NCBI GenBank assembly: GCA_017165825.1
Contig: CM029372.1
Location: 22,579,068 to 22,643,067 of the forward strand
From: Hepsetus odoe
Lineage: Eukaryota > Chordata > Actinopteri > Characiformes > Hepsetidae
Length of the DNA: 64,000 bases
Direction of reading: 5' to 3'
The translations under genes were made by a program, and so were the position numbers. Below the pieces are notes generated by a model, which saw only the letters and a program-made list of their open reading frames with translations, had not been told where the DNA came from and searched no databases. This document shows, piece after piece, positions 39,379 to 49,697 of the stretch (positions are counted from its first letter, which is position 1; each line of letters starts with the position of its first letter).

Positions 39379-39490
39379 TAAACAGGAAGCGTTTCATGAT
39401 TTTGTGTCATCCATGCACAGGGCCCATGCTAATGTTCCCTGTATTGTTTCAGTTTTAGTATATTTGCTGCTGTAGCAAGCACAATAATAT

Positions 39491-39614
39491 CCATCCATCC
39501 ATTTTCTGCCGCTTGTCCCAAACGGGGTCGCAGGGGAGTGCTGGTGTCCAACCCAGCGCACACAGGGCAAGGACGGGGGACGCACCCTGGACAGGTCGCC
39601 AGCCCATCGCAGGG
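39491..39614 (-). mobile_element. tail-only copy of SINE C with 14-base target duplication
   Basis: Only the C tail is present, read from ccctgcgatgggctggcgac to the ggatgg repeats. The flanks are a perfect aagcacaataatat (39477-39490 and 39615-39628). Confidence 0.93.
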
Positions 39615-39625
39615 AAGCACAATAA

Positions 39626-39740
39626 TATAAATAAATAAATAAATAAAAAAAATATATATATATATATTTTTTTTTTAATAAATATATATATTTTTTTTTT
39701 TATATATTTTTTTTAATTTATTTTTTATATATATTATTTA
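39626..39740. repeat. AT-rich simple sequence
   Basis: aaat units, AT runs and T runs in alternation. Confidence 0.9.
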
Positions 39741-40812
39741 TATTAACTGCAAAGCAGTTTTCTCCCTAACATTTCTCCCAATTTGATTGGTTAGGCTTAC
39801 CATTGCATTTCCATGCACTTGCATGAAGAAATTTATAACAAACACTTCTATTCTAGGACAATTCTAGGTAATTTAGTTTTTTTAAACAATCTAATAAGTT
39901 TAATTTACAGTTTAAATTGTCATTCCTGCCACTGGCATGGAGCCTAAATTTAAACCATTGTCTGAAATGTCTTGTATTTAAACAAATAAAAAACAAAAGC
40001 AAGTAGTAAGGGCTGCCCTCAAGCCTAACTAGTGCAAATTCAGGATTTTATAGCCATTAAAGGGTCTTTTAATGAAGAGTCACCCTTTTTTATACAACTG
40101 TACAGCACTGTAAAGTCAAACTTCACTAGGTCTACAAGTCAACAAAGACTGCTAAGCTTTTCCCCCAAAATGTAGTTTCTGGAAACAATTGAAACGGAAC
40201 AGGCACAGTCCAATCATTTACTCTCATGCCAGGCTTTTGTCCTACAAATCAAAATTATTCTCCATAATGACCACATTATTTAACCTCTGACCCATAGTGT
40301 TGCCAGGAGATGCAAAGAGCCTTCAGACCAATGTTGGACTTGGCAGCTCTGGCTGTGCTTCCATTCACACGTTTTCTATGCGCTCCCTCAAGCCGAAAAC
40401 ACTCCAGTGCTCCTTTTCTCTGCTTAAGTAAACTGACTGTAGCCATTCTCATGCTGACCAGCATATATTTGAGCTGGACCTGTGCCCCCAAACTTGCCAA
40501 ATAATGAGTTACAATTCACCCGCCACAGACACCGGCCATGGATGAGAAGGCATGAGAAAGAGACCAATTTCCGGCCCCAACGTGTGGTCCGGTAGAGAGT
40601 GGAAACTGCATCATGCATCTCGTTCCCACTTTTAGCTTAACCCTTAAAAACTGAGAGTTAAAACTTTCATTGTGCTCTTCTGTTCTAATATAATTACAGA
40701 ATTGCATATTTATATTTTAAGTGCTTTTGCAAATCTTAGATCTGTTTAACTTGGCAAAATGTTTGTTTCCAGTAACACAGTAAATCATCAGAATAAATTC
40801 AAATCAAGATTA

Positions 40813-40941
40813 TCCTCCATCCATCCATTTTCTGCCGCTTGTCCCAAACGGGGTCGCGGGGGAGTGCCGGTGTCCAACCCAGCTCACACAGGGCGAGGAC
40901 GGGGGACGCGCCCTGGACAGGTCGCCAGACCATCGCAGGGA
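40813..40941 (-). mobile_element. tail-only copy of SINE C with 13-base target duplication
   Basis: Same tail unit as at 39491, starting at the same base (ccctgcgatgg). The flanks are caaatcaagatta at 40800-40812 and 40942-40954. Confidence 0.93.
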
Positions 40942-41741
40942 CAAATCAAGATTAAATCAGTAAAATTCTGATTTCTTTTAGATGCACCGAAACAACACAG
41001 TAAAACTGTACACTTCCATCAGCGGCACCTGATTTAACTTAATGAAGCATTGCTTTTCCCAGCCATGTGTTCAAACAAACTACAGATTATCCTGGATATA
41101 ACTGTATTCTTATATATTTGCGTTGAATAACATTAAATCTATTTTCTCAGCTTTTTGTCCACATATATATATATTTATGAAAATTGTAAAAGATGATTTG
41201 CATAAACAACCTCCTACCAGGTTCAAAAGTTCATAAAATATGTCCTCTTCTGGTTACAAACACAAAAGTTATTGAAATGAAAGAATATGAATTTTTGACA
41301 GAACCTCTCTGATTTTGTCTGAGTTACAAATATAAAAGATAATGTGTTTTTCTTCTCATCAGCAATAACAATGATTTCTAAAGGGACAAGCACAGTCAGT
41401 GGGAGTAGCAGCGAAGCCAGCAACACCATGCAAACCAAGGACAATTTGAAGTGCATTTTCCTTCCAGTTTCTTTTTAGGCAGAAAGGCAAGAGATATAAT
41501 AAGGAGTTCTGCTGGTACAGGAACAAAAGAATTGAATTTTAGAGCCCTGGTCTGGCTTGTTGGTAATACGGGTAAACAGATCCAGGCTTTGTCTGTGGTG
41601 AGGGTTAAATTGAGGTTAGCAGGTACTGAAGGTGAGTATTAAAACTCAAAAACCAGTTTGGTCACTGGTGAGGATCAGGCACCTTTTCCATGAAGAAAAC
41701 CACAACAAATGAAGCTGAAAGGTGCACAATGCACGTTGTTG

Positions 41742-41940
41742 TTGTTGGTAGTGGTCCAGTGGTAGGATACTTATCTATGGAACAAGAAGTCACGAATTCA
41801 AATCCCACCTCTAGCACTACCACCGTTGGGTTCCTGAGCAAAACCCTTAGCCCTGAGTTGTTCCAGGGGGACTGTCCCTGTTTTTGGATATGGAAGTCAC
41901 TCTGGGTAAGAGCGTCTGCTAAAGGCCGCAAATGTGAACG
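41742..41940 (+). mobile_element. SINE family B, somewhat diverged
   Basis: Head gtggtccagtggtaggatac, caaatcccacctctagcact, body gggactgtccctg, tail gagcgtctgctaaaggccg. acgttgt on both sides may be the target duplication. Confidence 0.85.
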
Positions 41941-42799
41941 TTGTACGATCCACTCATTTTTACCCTTGTCCTCTTCATTGACACTAAATGTTCATGTTCA
42001 TTTCAAATGTTCATTAAATGTTCATATATATTGACATATACTGGAGAATGACTGACATGCTGACCTGAATGTGCAGAGATAATTCTACAATTGTTCTTCA
42101 ACAAGCAAATATCACTGGGCAATTTGCGCAATTTTTCATATTTTCTTTCTGCCACATGGTGCAATGTTTCTGAATTTAAATAGCCTCCAGCCTCCTTCAG
42201 TATCCCACCACCAGATGCAGCTATTGAAAGAGGGACAGGGCTAAAAATAGATGACCCCTATCTGATGTGGCCATCAAAGCGCCTCCAGTCCTTCAACAAA
42301 ATTCCACTACTTTACACCAACTAATTACTCTGATGGCAGAAGCAACTACAGAAAGCAATACAGTGAGTCACTAAGCTAGACATAATAAAATAAACTGATA
42401 TTCACAGTCCAAGAGCAAAGTGTTGTACCAGGGCTGTCAAAGTCACACTTTATATAGTCACCATATATATCTTCTTATGTATATGGCTTTACAATATTGC
42501 AGATATTATAACAGAAACACTTTTATATACCTAAATGTGAGATATTCATTCCATTTCTTACAGATACATATGAGCTACAAGTATACACACAAGAACACAG
42601 GTTTTCTGATCCCTTTCAGGAAGTTTTTTGTTTGTGGTAAACAAATCAATATTTATGTCTCAAATTAATTTCAAAAGTAGGTCCAGTTCATTTTTTCCCT
42701 CACCAACTTGTAGCCAGTACTCAGTAATAACAACTGGAAAAAAAGCTTTTGTTTGAGCCATTTTTTTCATTTAAAAAACTAAAGCAAGTAGTACTTACA

Positions 42800-43450
42800 A
42801 TCTACTTACAATCAGGTCCTTAAGGCACCTTACAGAGAAATAACAGCCTTGTCTTCTTGATCCTACAAGCTAGGCACTTTCCTTTCCTTTGGAAGTTTTT
42901 CCTCTTTTTCGTGGATGGGTCAGTGCACATTTTCAGTTCTCTCAGGAGGTGCTCTACTGGGTTCTGGTCTAGAATTTGGCTGGGCCACTTAAGGAGATTC
43001 AAACAAGTCTGCCCAAAATGTTCCCAAAACTCATGCATTTTCTTGATGGCATGCATTGAGTCACTGCCTAGTTGAAATATTAAACAGTGCCTGCCTGAAA
43101 TCCTGAGCACTCCGAAAAGGATTTCACTAAGGATCACAATATTTTTACAACTTTTTCTCCATCCTGACTAGAGTCCCTGTCCATGTGCAGAAAAATATCC
43201 CCACATCACTCCCACTCTCCCATAAATGCTTGATGGTTGGAGTGTTGCACTGATGGTTGGTTGTCATTTTGCAAGGATCCCTATTATCCACTAAGAAACT
43301 CTGGATCTCATTTCAGTGGGTTCTTGTTTACTTGTCTGACTACAGCTTCTCATTCCAATCTCTTCATAATGTGTAGGTGGCCGGATTTAGGAATCCCTGC
43401 TAGTTGAAAATGATGAAGGCGAACATGATCTTGGACTAGTTAAAGGTGAA
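42800..43450 (-). mobile_element. Tc1/mariner-like transposase relic
   Basis: The minus-strand frame includes a WPSQ-ILDQNPVEHLLRELK stretch matching the W-P-S-Q-S-P-D-L-N-P-I-E block of Tc1 transposases. Further upstream, SDVGIFFCTWTGTLVRMEK resembles the preceding catalytic-Asp region. Frames are broken and no ends are identified. Confidence 0.7.
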
Positions 43451-43785
43451 AAAAGTAGGACCATAGTTCAAAGCCAAAGGTTAAAATCATGTGAATATTT
43501 ATGTAAATTAGGATTTTTCATTTTTTAAAATTTATTTTCAGTTTGATTGTCAGTTTAGAAAGATAATCTGAAACATAACATGTTCAAATGGGACCGAAAA
43601 CACCAATCTAATAATATCTAGCCAGCAGTGTTGTGGTCCTATGGTGGTCCCTTTAACTGGAGTGAAATTTACACCTTCAAAATGCACCTACATATTTGGG
43701 AGATATGTGTGTTTAGAACTTTCCAAATAAAAGGCATGCAAAAACAGTACAAACCAATCAGGCTCATTCATTTAATCACACCTAC

Positions 43786-43963
43786 CTGCTGGCATGTATA
43801 TCCGAGGTGAGTGGGAGACTGAGTGGGAGATAAACTGTTTAGGATAGTGTTTATGAAGCCGGTAGTCCTTCTCGCTGCGAGAGCGGTTTCGTTCTGAGGC
43901 CCGGTCCGAGAACTCCGAGCTGGGCCAGGCCCTGCGCAGGGTGGTACTGCGCGTTTTCTTCAT
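43786..43963 (-). CDS. stox2: stox2 coding exon 1 (N-terminus)
   Basis: The exon encodes 59 residues beginning MKKTRSTTLRRAWPSS and ending SPRIYMPA, plus the first G of a Gly codon. The donor is gtaggt from 43785. The first 40 or so residues are highly basic with alternating Arg/Ser/Glu (RASERNRSRSEKDYRLHK). They match the start of vertebrate STOX2 as I remember it, which is why I chose the ATG at 43963-43961. The frame stays open upstream to a TGA just above 44152, with one earlier in-frame ATG at 44107-44105, so a 48-residue extension is formally possible. The 33 kb intron to exon 2 is typical for a large regulatory gene. Confidence 0.93.
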
Positions 43964-44194
43964 GGCTGAGCCAGGACAGAGCAGTCCCCCGCCACTCAAC
44001 CGCCTGCCTCTTGAACACTCACACTCCCCACATGGCCAGCCCCGACACGAGCACCGTATTATCTCTTTCCACTTTCCTTTCCTTTGGACGTTCTGATGGT
44101 CCCGCATGCAGGGATTTCCATACAAGTGCTCCACACACACACACCACTGCACTCAGCAGTCAGCCAAATGGCAGATGCTAGGCTGCCTCAGTAT
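43964..44194 (-). other. likely 5' UTR of the exon 1 transcript, with a possible splice acceptor
   Basis: The sequence directly upstream of the stox2 ATG is fairly GC-rich and carries no simple repeat beyond a short (CA) run. On the minus strand a good acceptor, ttgttcttttacag, ends at 44195. Exon 1 may therefore be spliced to an upstream non-coding exon and not carry the transcription start itself. This is inferred from the splice-site match only. Confidence 0.4.
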
Positions 44195-47100
44195 CTGTAA
44201 AAGAACAATACACTTGTCCACAGTTCCTTGATTGTTGCTTGGAGATGTGTCCAGAAAAGCACAACACCTAGATTTGTAATCCAGTCCAATCCAAGCTTAA
44301 GAGTTTCCAACTTCACACTTTTCCATACACTCAGGCCACTTCAGCATGTGGATAGGTGGAGAAGAGGTGTGTAGGAGGATTGGAGACCACGGATGAAGGG
44401 ACCAAGGAGGGAGGGAAAGGAGGGAAGGGGTGGTCCTGCATTAGTTTGGGGGCTGCAGGAGGTGCATGAGGGGGCCTGAGGGGGGGGGTGCAGCATGAGA
44501 GAACCCAGCTTTTAAACAATAGCTCAATTCAGTGAAGCTACGCTTCCCTCACACAGAGAAGCCAACACAAAAGAACCCCCAAAATACAAATTAGACAAAA
44601 AAAAGAAAAATGCAGAGGTGCTACTATGGAGGTCCACGTCTTTTGTTCTGTCTTCAGTTCAAGAAGGAAGATCCCTTTAGTCACACAAAGATAAGATCAC
44701 AAAATAAGATAGCGTGGCAAATATCAAGGACCAAAATTCCAAAGCATGATTCCCCATCCAGGAGGAAACACTACAGCTGTGCTAAAAAGCTCACATGCCA
44801 CTGCGATTTGATGTGAATGAGAACATCTGCTAAATACAAGAATATAAACAGAGTTAACACAGGGTCCTGCACTACCCATTAATCAAAATCCCATCTGAGT
44901 ACCAAAACTCTTCACCTTCACACCACACTGGACTAAAACAATACGTTCTCACAGACAAGACCTAGCACATCCCTAATGTGATCCAAAGTGCTGGTGACAA
45001 GAAGACAAACACTGTTTCATGCGAGGGTGTTTAAGAGTAACCTCAGCTGGATAAGGCTCAAGTCACAGCCGGGCGAAAGCACCAGACACACACTTAATCG
45101 TCAGTTGTCTTCTTCTCCAGGCTGTGTTGTGTAGTTCAGCTGTCCACTCATAGTGCACATTTTTCCTGCTTCAAAACACATAAGCTTGCACACTCGCCCT
45201 TGCTAAGAGACACACTCTTTCTAATGTAGGTGTGTGTGGAGGCTAGAGATGCTTGTAGAAAAGCTGCCCGGTGTCAGACTCGTCGATCCAGTCAGGTAAA
45301 GCTTCTGCGCCTCCAGGGTCCTGTTCCTGGCTGGCTCACTGCCCAGCCTATAGCTGCTCAGCACCTTATTTACACACACGGCCTGCCAGTGTGCAGCTGC
45401 TGGCCGCTCGTTGTTCACAAACAGCAGGAAAAAAATAAAATCCCTTGTTGGATGTCTTAAAGACAGGGCAGAAGCTCTGCTGCAATATTCCCTTTCCACC
45501 CCCAGTCCTTTTGTTCTTTTCTCTAGACTCTCCTCTTCTTCCCACTTCCCCTACACAGGGCTGTGCACAAGTCCACGGTTCCTGTTGGTTCACCCACTGT
45601 TCCGAGAAGCAGCTGCTGCACAGAAAGTTGCTCTGGAATGCAATTAAAGAGATCCGTCCATGGAATGACGATATAGGGCACTGGAAGCGGGCAAAATGCC
45701 GCTGCATGGAGCTTGCTTTTGCCCTGTTTGCTCCCTCCCTCTGTGTCTCTCCTGACTGGAGTGCATTCGTGCAGCTGCTCGAGTCCTCACAGCCAATCAC
45801 TCTCTGACAGCAGCCTTTCGGCTTAGAACAAGCAAGAGAGAAATAGAGAAGGTGCGAGGGGGAAGGGGAGCAACTACTCCAGCCACACAATCCCACGCAT
45901 TCTGAATTATTTACTCAGAACTAGATCGGGAATACACAAAGACAGCAGAGCACAGTGCCAGAAAGGAAATAACTATAAATTGACTATTTACTTTCTTTTA
46001 AACTTTACTTAACCAGCCTTTTTTTTGCAAAGATACTGACAAATGGCAGTCAAGCACAGGCATCCCTAAAAAGTTTCTGCTTTTTAACACATATGGGTGG
46101 TGCAAAGTGTGTGGTCACTTGAAAATGTCTCTCTAAAGCTAGGTGTGGATTTCCAATAACTATGTGTGAGGTTTTTGAAATTGCTTGTGGTATAAACTTG
46201 TGGTTTTTAGGTAACCTTACTGGACTTGAGAACTGTTTCTTGCTTTTGTTCTGCAGCTGGTCATTAATCATGGGGCGTATTCCCTCTCTCTGACCCTTTG
46301 AGTGAGCAGCATGAAACTAATCTTATTCCAATAAGCCAAGGTCAAAGATCGTCAGCCTATAATAAAGCACACCTCCTCCATCTTCTATCGAGTTCATGCT
46401 GTGGCCCCAATTTGGCACAAGCACTCCTTTAAATCCTCTAAACTCTAAAGAACTTCTTCATAGGAGAACGTTGCACCAGAGGCAACCACAGGGCAGATGA
46501 ATTAGGCCAGAAGATGTCCACAGAAATTCAAAGAGACACTTTAAAAGGCAACTTCCTCTGCAATTAACACCACGGTTGTCTTCAGAGTAAGACCCTGCCT
46601 TGAAGAGTGCAAGTGATGATGTCAAGAGTGGAAAACAAAACTAGCCTTTCCTTATTCTTGTGTTGCTTGAGGTGGGGTTGAGGGAAACGGAAGGTCAGGG
46701 TGTGATGCTTAGCAGACTCTGGGTGTTGAATTACAGTGCCTCGTAATGGAACAGTGTGCAGTCACGGAGAGGAAAAACCTGCTGTAGGTCAATGTCACTC
46801 ACCTTAAGCTTCCTTGTCATTGCAGATGCTAAAGAGAAGTCTGCACTTTGCAGAACTCTTTTTATCATTTTCCATGAGGCTGGAATGTTTATGGAAGACA
46901 AGGAGGATCAGGGAGTTAAAAAATAGTCTGGAGGAAAATCTCGTTTACACTTTTTTCCTGTGCAACACATGTAGCAGATGATACAAAATATTTTACCAGT
47001 TTTCTTGTCTGTTTTTGCACTGTTTAGCAACAAGATACCAAGTTATGTTAATAAACATCCTTCTAACAAGCACTGTGGAGACTGTATATCTAAATCATCA

Positions 47101-47227
47101 CATGCTTGTTCTAAATTATATAAAGTTTTTAGGGAAAACATTGAGATTGGTAGACAAACAAATATAAATATGTAAATACTGCTCTCCATTTATGCTAAAT
47201 TGCCCCTTAGGTTTAAGTGTGTTTGTT

Positions 47228-47320
47228 TGTGTCTGCCCTGCAATGGACTGGTGACCTGTCCAGGGAGTTTCGCTGCCTTTCGCCCTGTGAGAGCTGGGAT
47301 AGCACCCCTCCAAAACCCTA
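47228..47320 (+). mobile_element. old C-type tail fragment
   Basis: ccctgcaatggactggtgac, ctgtccagggagtttcgctg and gccctgtgagagctgggata. Confidence 0.6.
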
Positions 47321-47572
47321 ATTAGAAAGAAAATTAGTGAGTGAGAATGCTTTCCATTTTTTCCATTATTTTGCATAACGGTGTTACATACAACATTAGT
47401 GAGTTTGAGGTTGAAGAAAAATGATTTCAGCATGCAGTTCATGCAGTTCTGACAGGCAGGTTCTAAGTTTCCTTTTCCTGTTAGCTACATTAACCTTGTA
47501 ACTTGAGCCCAAAGCAGAAAAAGCAAACTTTAGATAACAAATATCTTGGCTGATATGCTACATTTGGGGTGA

Positions 47573-48159
47573 GTGGAAAACTGTGTTAACTTGATATATA
47601 TAATAAACTGCAAAACATACTGCACAGAATCAACATCTGAGTGTCATTTCATGCAGTTCTTGATTGTATCCGATCTTTTTGGCCTGACCACAGCTCTTGG
47701 TATGTCTATCATACTGTTAGTTCTCTGCGCCCCTATAAATGGAGACCGCAGTCTGCTAGATGGCTTTCCTGGAACGTCTTCCCATATTTCTACAGTCATT
47801 TCATGCCTTACGACCTCTGAACAGTTCATATTCCTCTCATTCCAGAGGTGTGTTTCACTTTCCCTGGGCTGGGCAAGAGTGGGGCTCCTAGAGACGCTGT
47901 TCCATGTGGTTCTTTCCTGATCCTGTTGCGGAGCCTCCTTGCTGGTCACTGGGTTAGCGTTTCCTGCCCCTGTTATGGCTCATATTTCTGTCCGTGTTAT
48001 ATCAGGGCCGCAAGTGATGACAGGAATGCAGGAGAGGGGCCGGGGAGCGCATGCTTCTCCTCTAACCGAAAAATTGACAGAGTGAACCCCGACTGGGCAC
48101 TAGCCAAGCTGGGCAGACACGAGGGCACTTCTCAGCACTCTAATATGTTAAAAACATAG
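47573..48159. other. unique, mildly GC-rich segment with long antiparallel frames; unassigned
   Basis: Frames of 115 (+), 101 (-) and 103 (+) residues overlap here. I recognise no protein and see no splice context. No repeat family was recognised, and the AT-richness of the flanks drops across about 47740-48120. It could be an old gene fragment or regulatory DNA. Confidence 0.25.
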
Positions 48160-49383
48160 AGATGACTACAAGAAGGGATAGCCCCAATGTGGCTCTGAGT
48201 TTAAAGCTTGGAAGCAATATGAGTTACTGAGTCATCTTGAGCAGAAAAATCTGTTAAAAGTCTCTTAATCCTTAGTTTCCCACTGCTTTTAATGCCACTC
48301 CATGAGGCACCAATGAATGTTAATTAATCAGTGTGTTTTGAGAAAAGCAGAGCATTCCTAAAATGCAAGTCATATTCTAATGTTGATTCAGAAAAAAATG
48401 GTATTTCTTTAAAAACTGAAACTGGAGTGTCCTTAATTGTGACCTCACCACTAATTTCCATGCCCCAAAAGCCCCCTCTACTCCAGACATTGTAACCCTT
48501 AAATGCTCCAGCCACCCGGAGGGCTTGCCTGCTCTCATACACCAAACTACACTTTTGCAAGCAGTTTTGTTCCCTCTTTCAATCAGGGAAACTCATAACA
48601 CGCACCCTGCATAGATGCCAGACCTCCTTCAGGCTGTAAGAAAACGTGTTCTGAATTATCAACCCTCCCTCCCCCAATTTTCTTCTCTCTTCATCCCTTT
48701 CCCCCTCTCTTTTTCACTATCTCCAAAAGCCCACAGCCCCCTTCTCACCACAGTATTCTGTTCATAAGACCATACTTACCTTATATTTCCCACAACTCAT
48801 TCCTGGAGACTTTGTTCTAAATTTGTTCATGCCAGAAAGTACTTCAAATGTCATAACACTTTCTGCCAGGCCTTTTCAACTCCAATTCACCCTGGAAAAA
48901 ACATCTCCTCGGAAGTCCCCAAAACCTCTGGAAAAAAAACTCACTAATTGGGCAGTTAGATGACCTCATGTTCAGTGTTATTACTGGAATTAGTTTGTCA
49001 AATCTGAGACATAACAGAGTTTCAAGAGCCGGACACTGCAGAAATTAGCATCACAGACAGAGTTGGAAAACACTGATGGGGATGCCTTTGTCAATCTGCT
49101 GTTAGCTGTTTTAGTTGTGTGCAAAACTGCCATTGCTGGAAAGCATAGATGGAAAGCAAATCTGTCACTAGTCACATGCTTCTTTAGGTCTGTCAAAATG
49201 TTGACATGAAGGGAACTCTGATGCCAAAGATCATGTATGTGGATGTGGCTGAAGTAATAAAGTCATCGATCTGCCTTTCTGTATTTTCTACAAAGTATTT
49301 TATCACTACATTTTAATAAACTGTGGTTAATGGATCACTGTGGTTGAGGTTCTCTATGCAAGAAATGCTGTTGGTAGTACACT

Positions 49384-49697
49384 GGTGTAATGGTGGCGGG
49401 GTGCGGGAAGACGTCAGTGCAGAGCCAGGTGTCCGGAACATAGCTTTATTGCTCATATAAACCAAAACAAGATTCAAGGACTGCAGTTCTAACTAAAACC
49501 AAGATCCAAGGAACTGCAGTCTAAACCAAGTTACCAAAAGTATCAAAACCGCCATTAAGTGTAGGCTTCGCCTAGTGCTCTGTTCTGACTCATAGCAGCC
49601 CCAATGAAGCACACCTGTGCCTTCATGAGTTCAGGTGTGCTCAGGCAGAACAGAGCGCCCTCTACCGTGCCCAAAACAAACCTCACTCGTGACAACT
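49384..49697. repeat. hairpin-containing repeat, copy 1
   Basis: It starts tgtaatggtggcgggg and ends cctcactcgtgacaa (imperfect inverted ends). Inside is a fold-back, gctctgttctg against cagaacagagc, enclosing agcacacctgtg and caggtgtgct, followed by gcgccctctaccgt. gaacatagctttattgc is shared with the copy at 62883. Confidence 0.6.

Larger units (their letters stand above)
10763..43785 (-). other. stox2: stox2 intron 1 (33 kb)
   Basis: The intron has gtaggt and ttctgcag ends. Apart from the repeats and the candidate alternative first exon listed separately, no gene is seen. The stretches 13000-15420, 15530-17000, 24030-25050, 28700-30440, 32500-33440, 34000-35330 and 36310-37010 are mostly unique AT-rich DNA. 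The ORFs there are short, often antiparallel, and show no protein similarity I recognise. Confidence 0.85.

Noticed and set aside
45221..45896. 176-codon minus-strand frame upstream of exon 1
   Set aside because: Overlaps several frames on the other strand, has no recognisable domain, and no link to stox2 by a phase-compatible donor.
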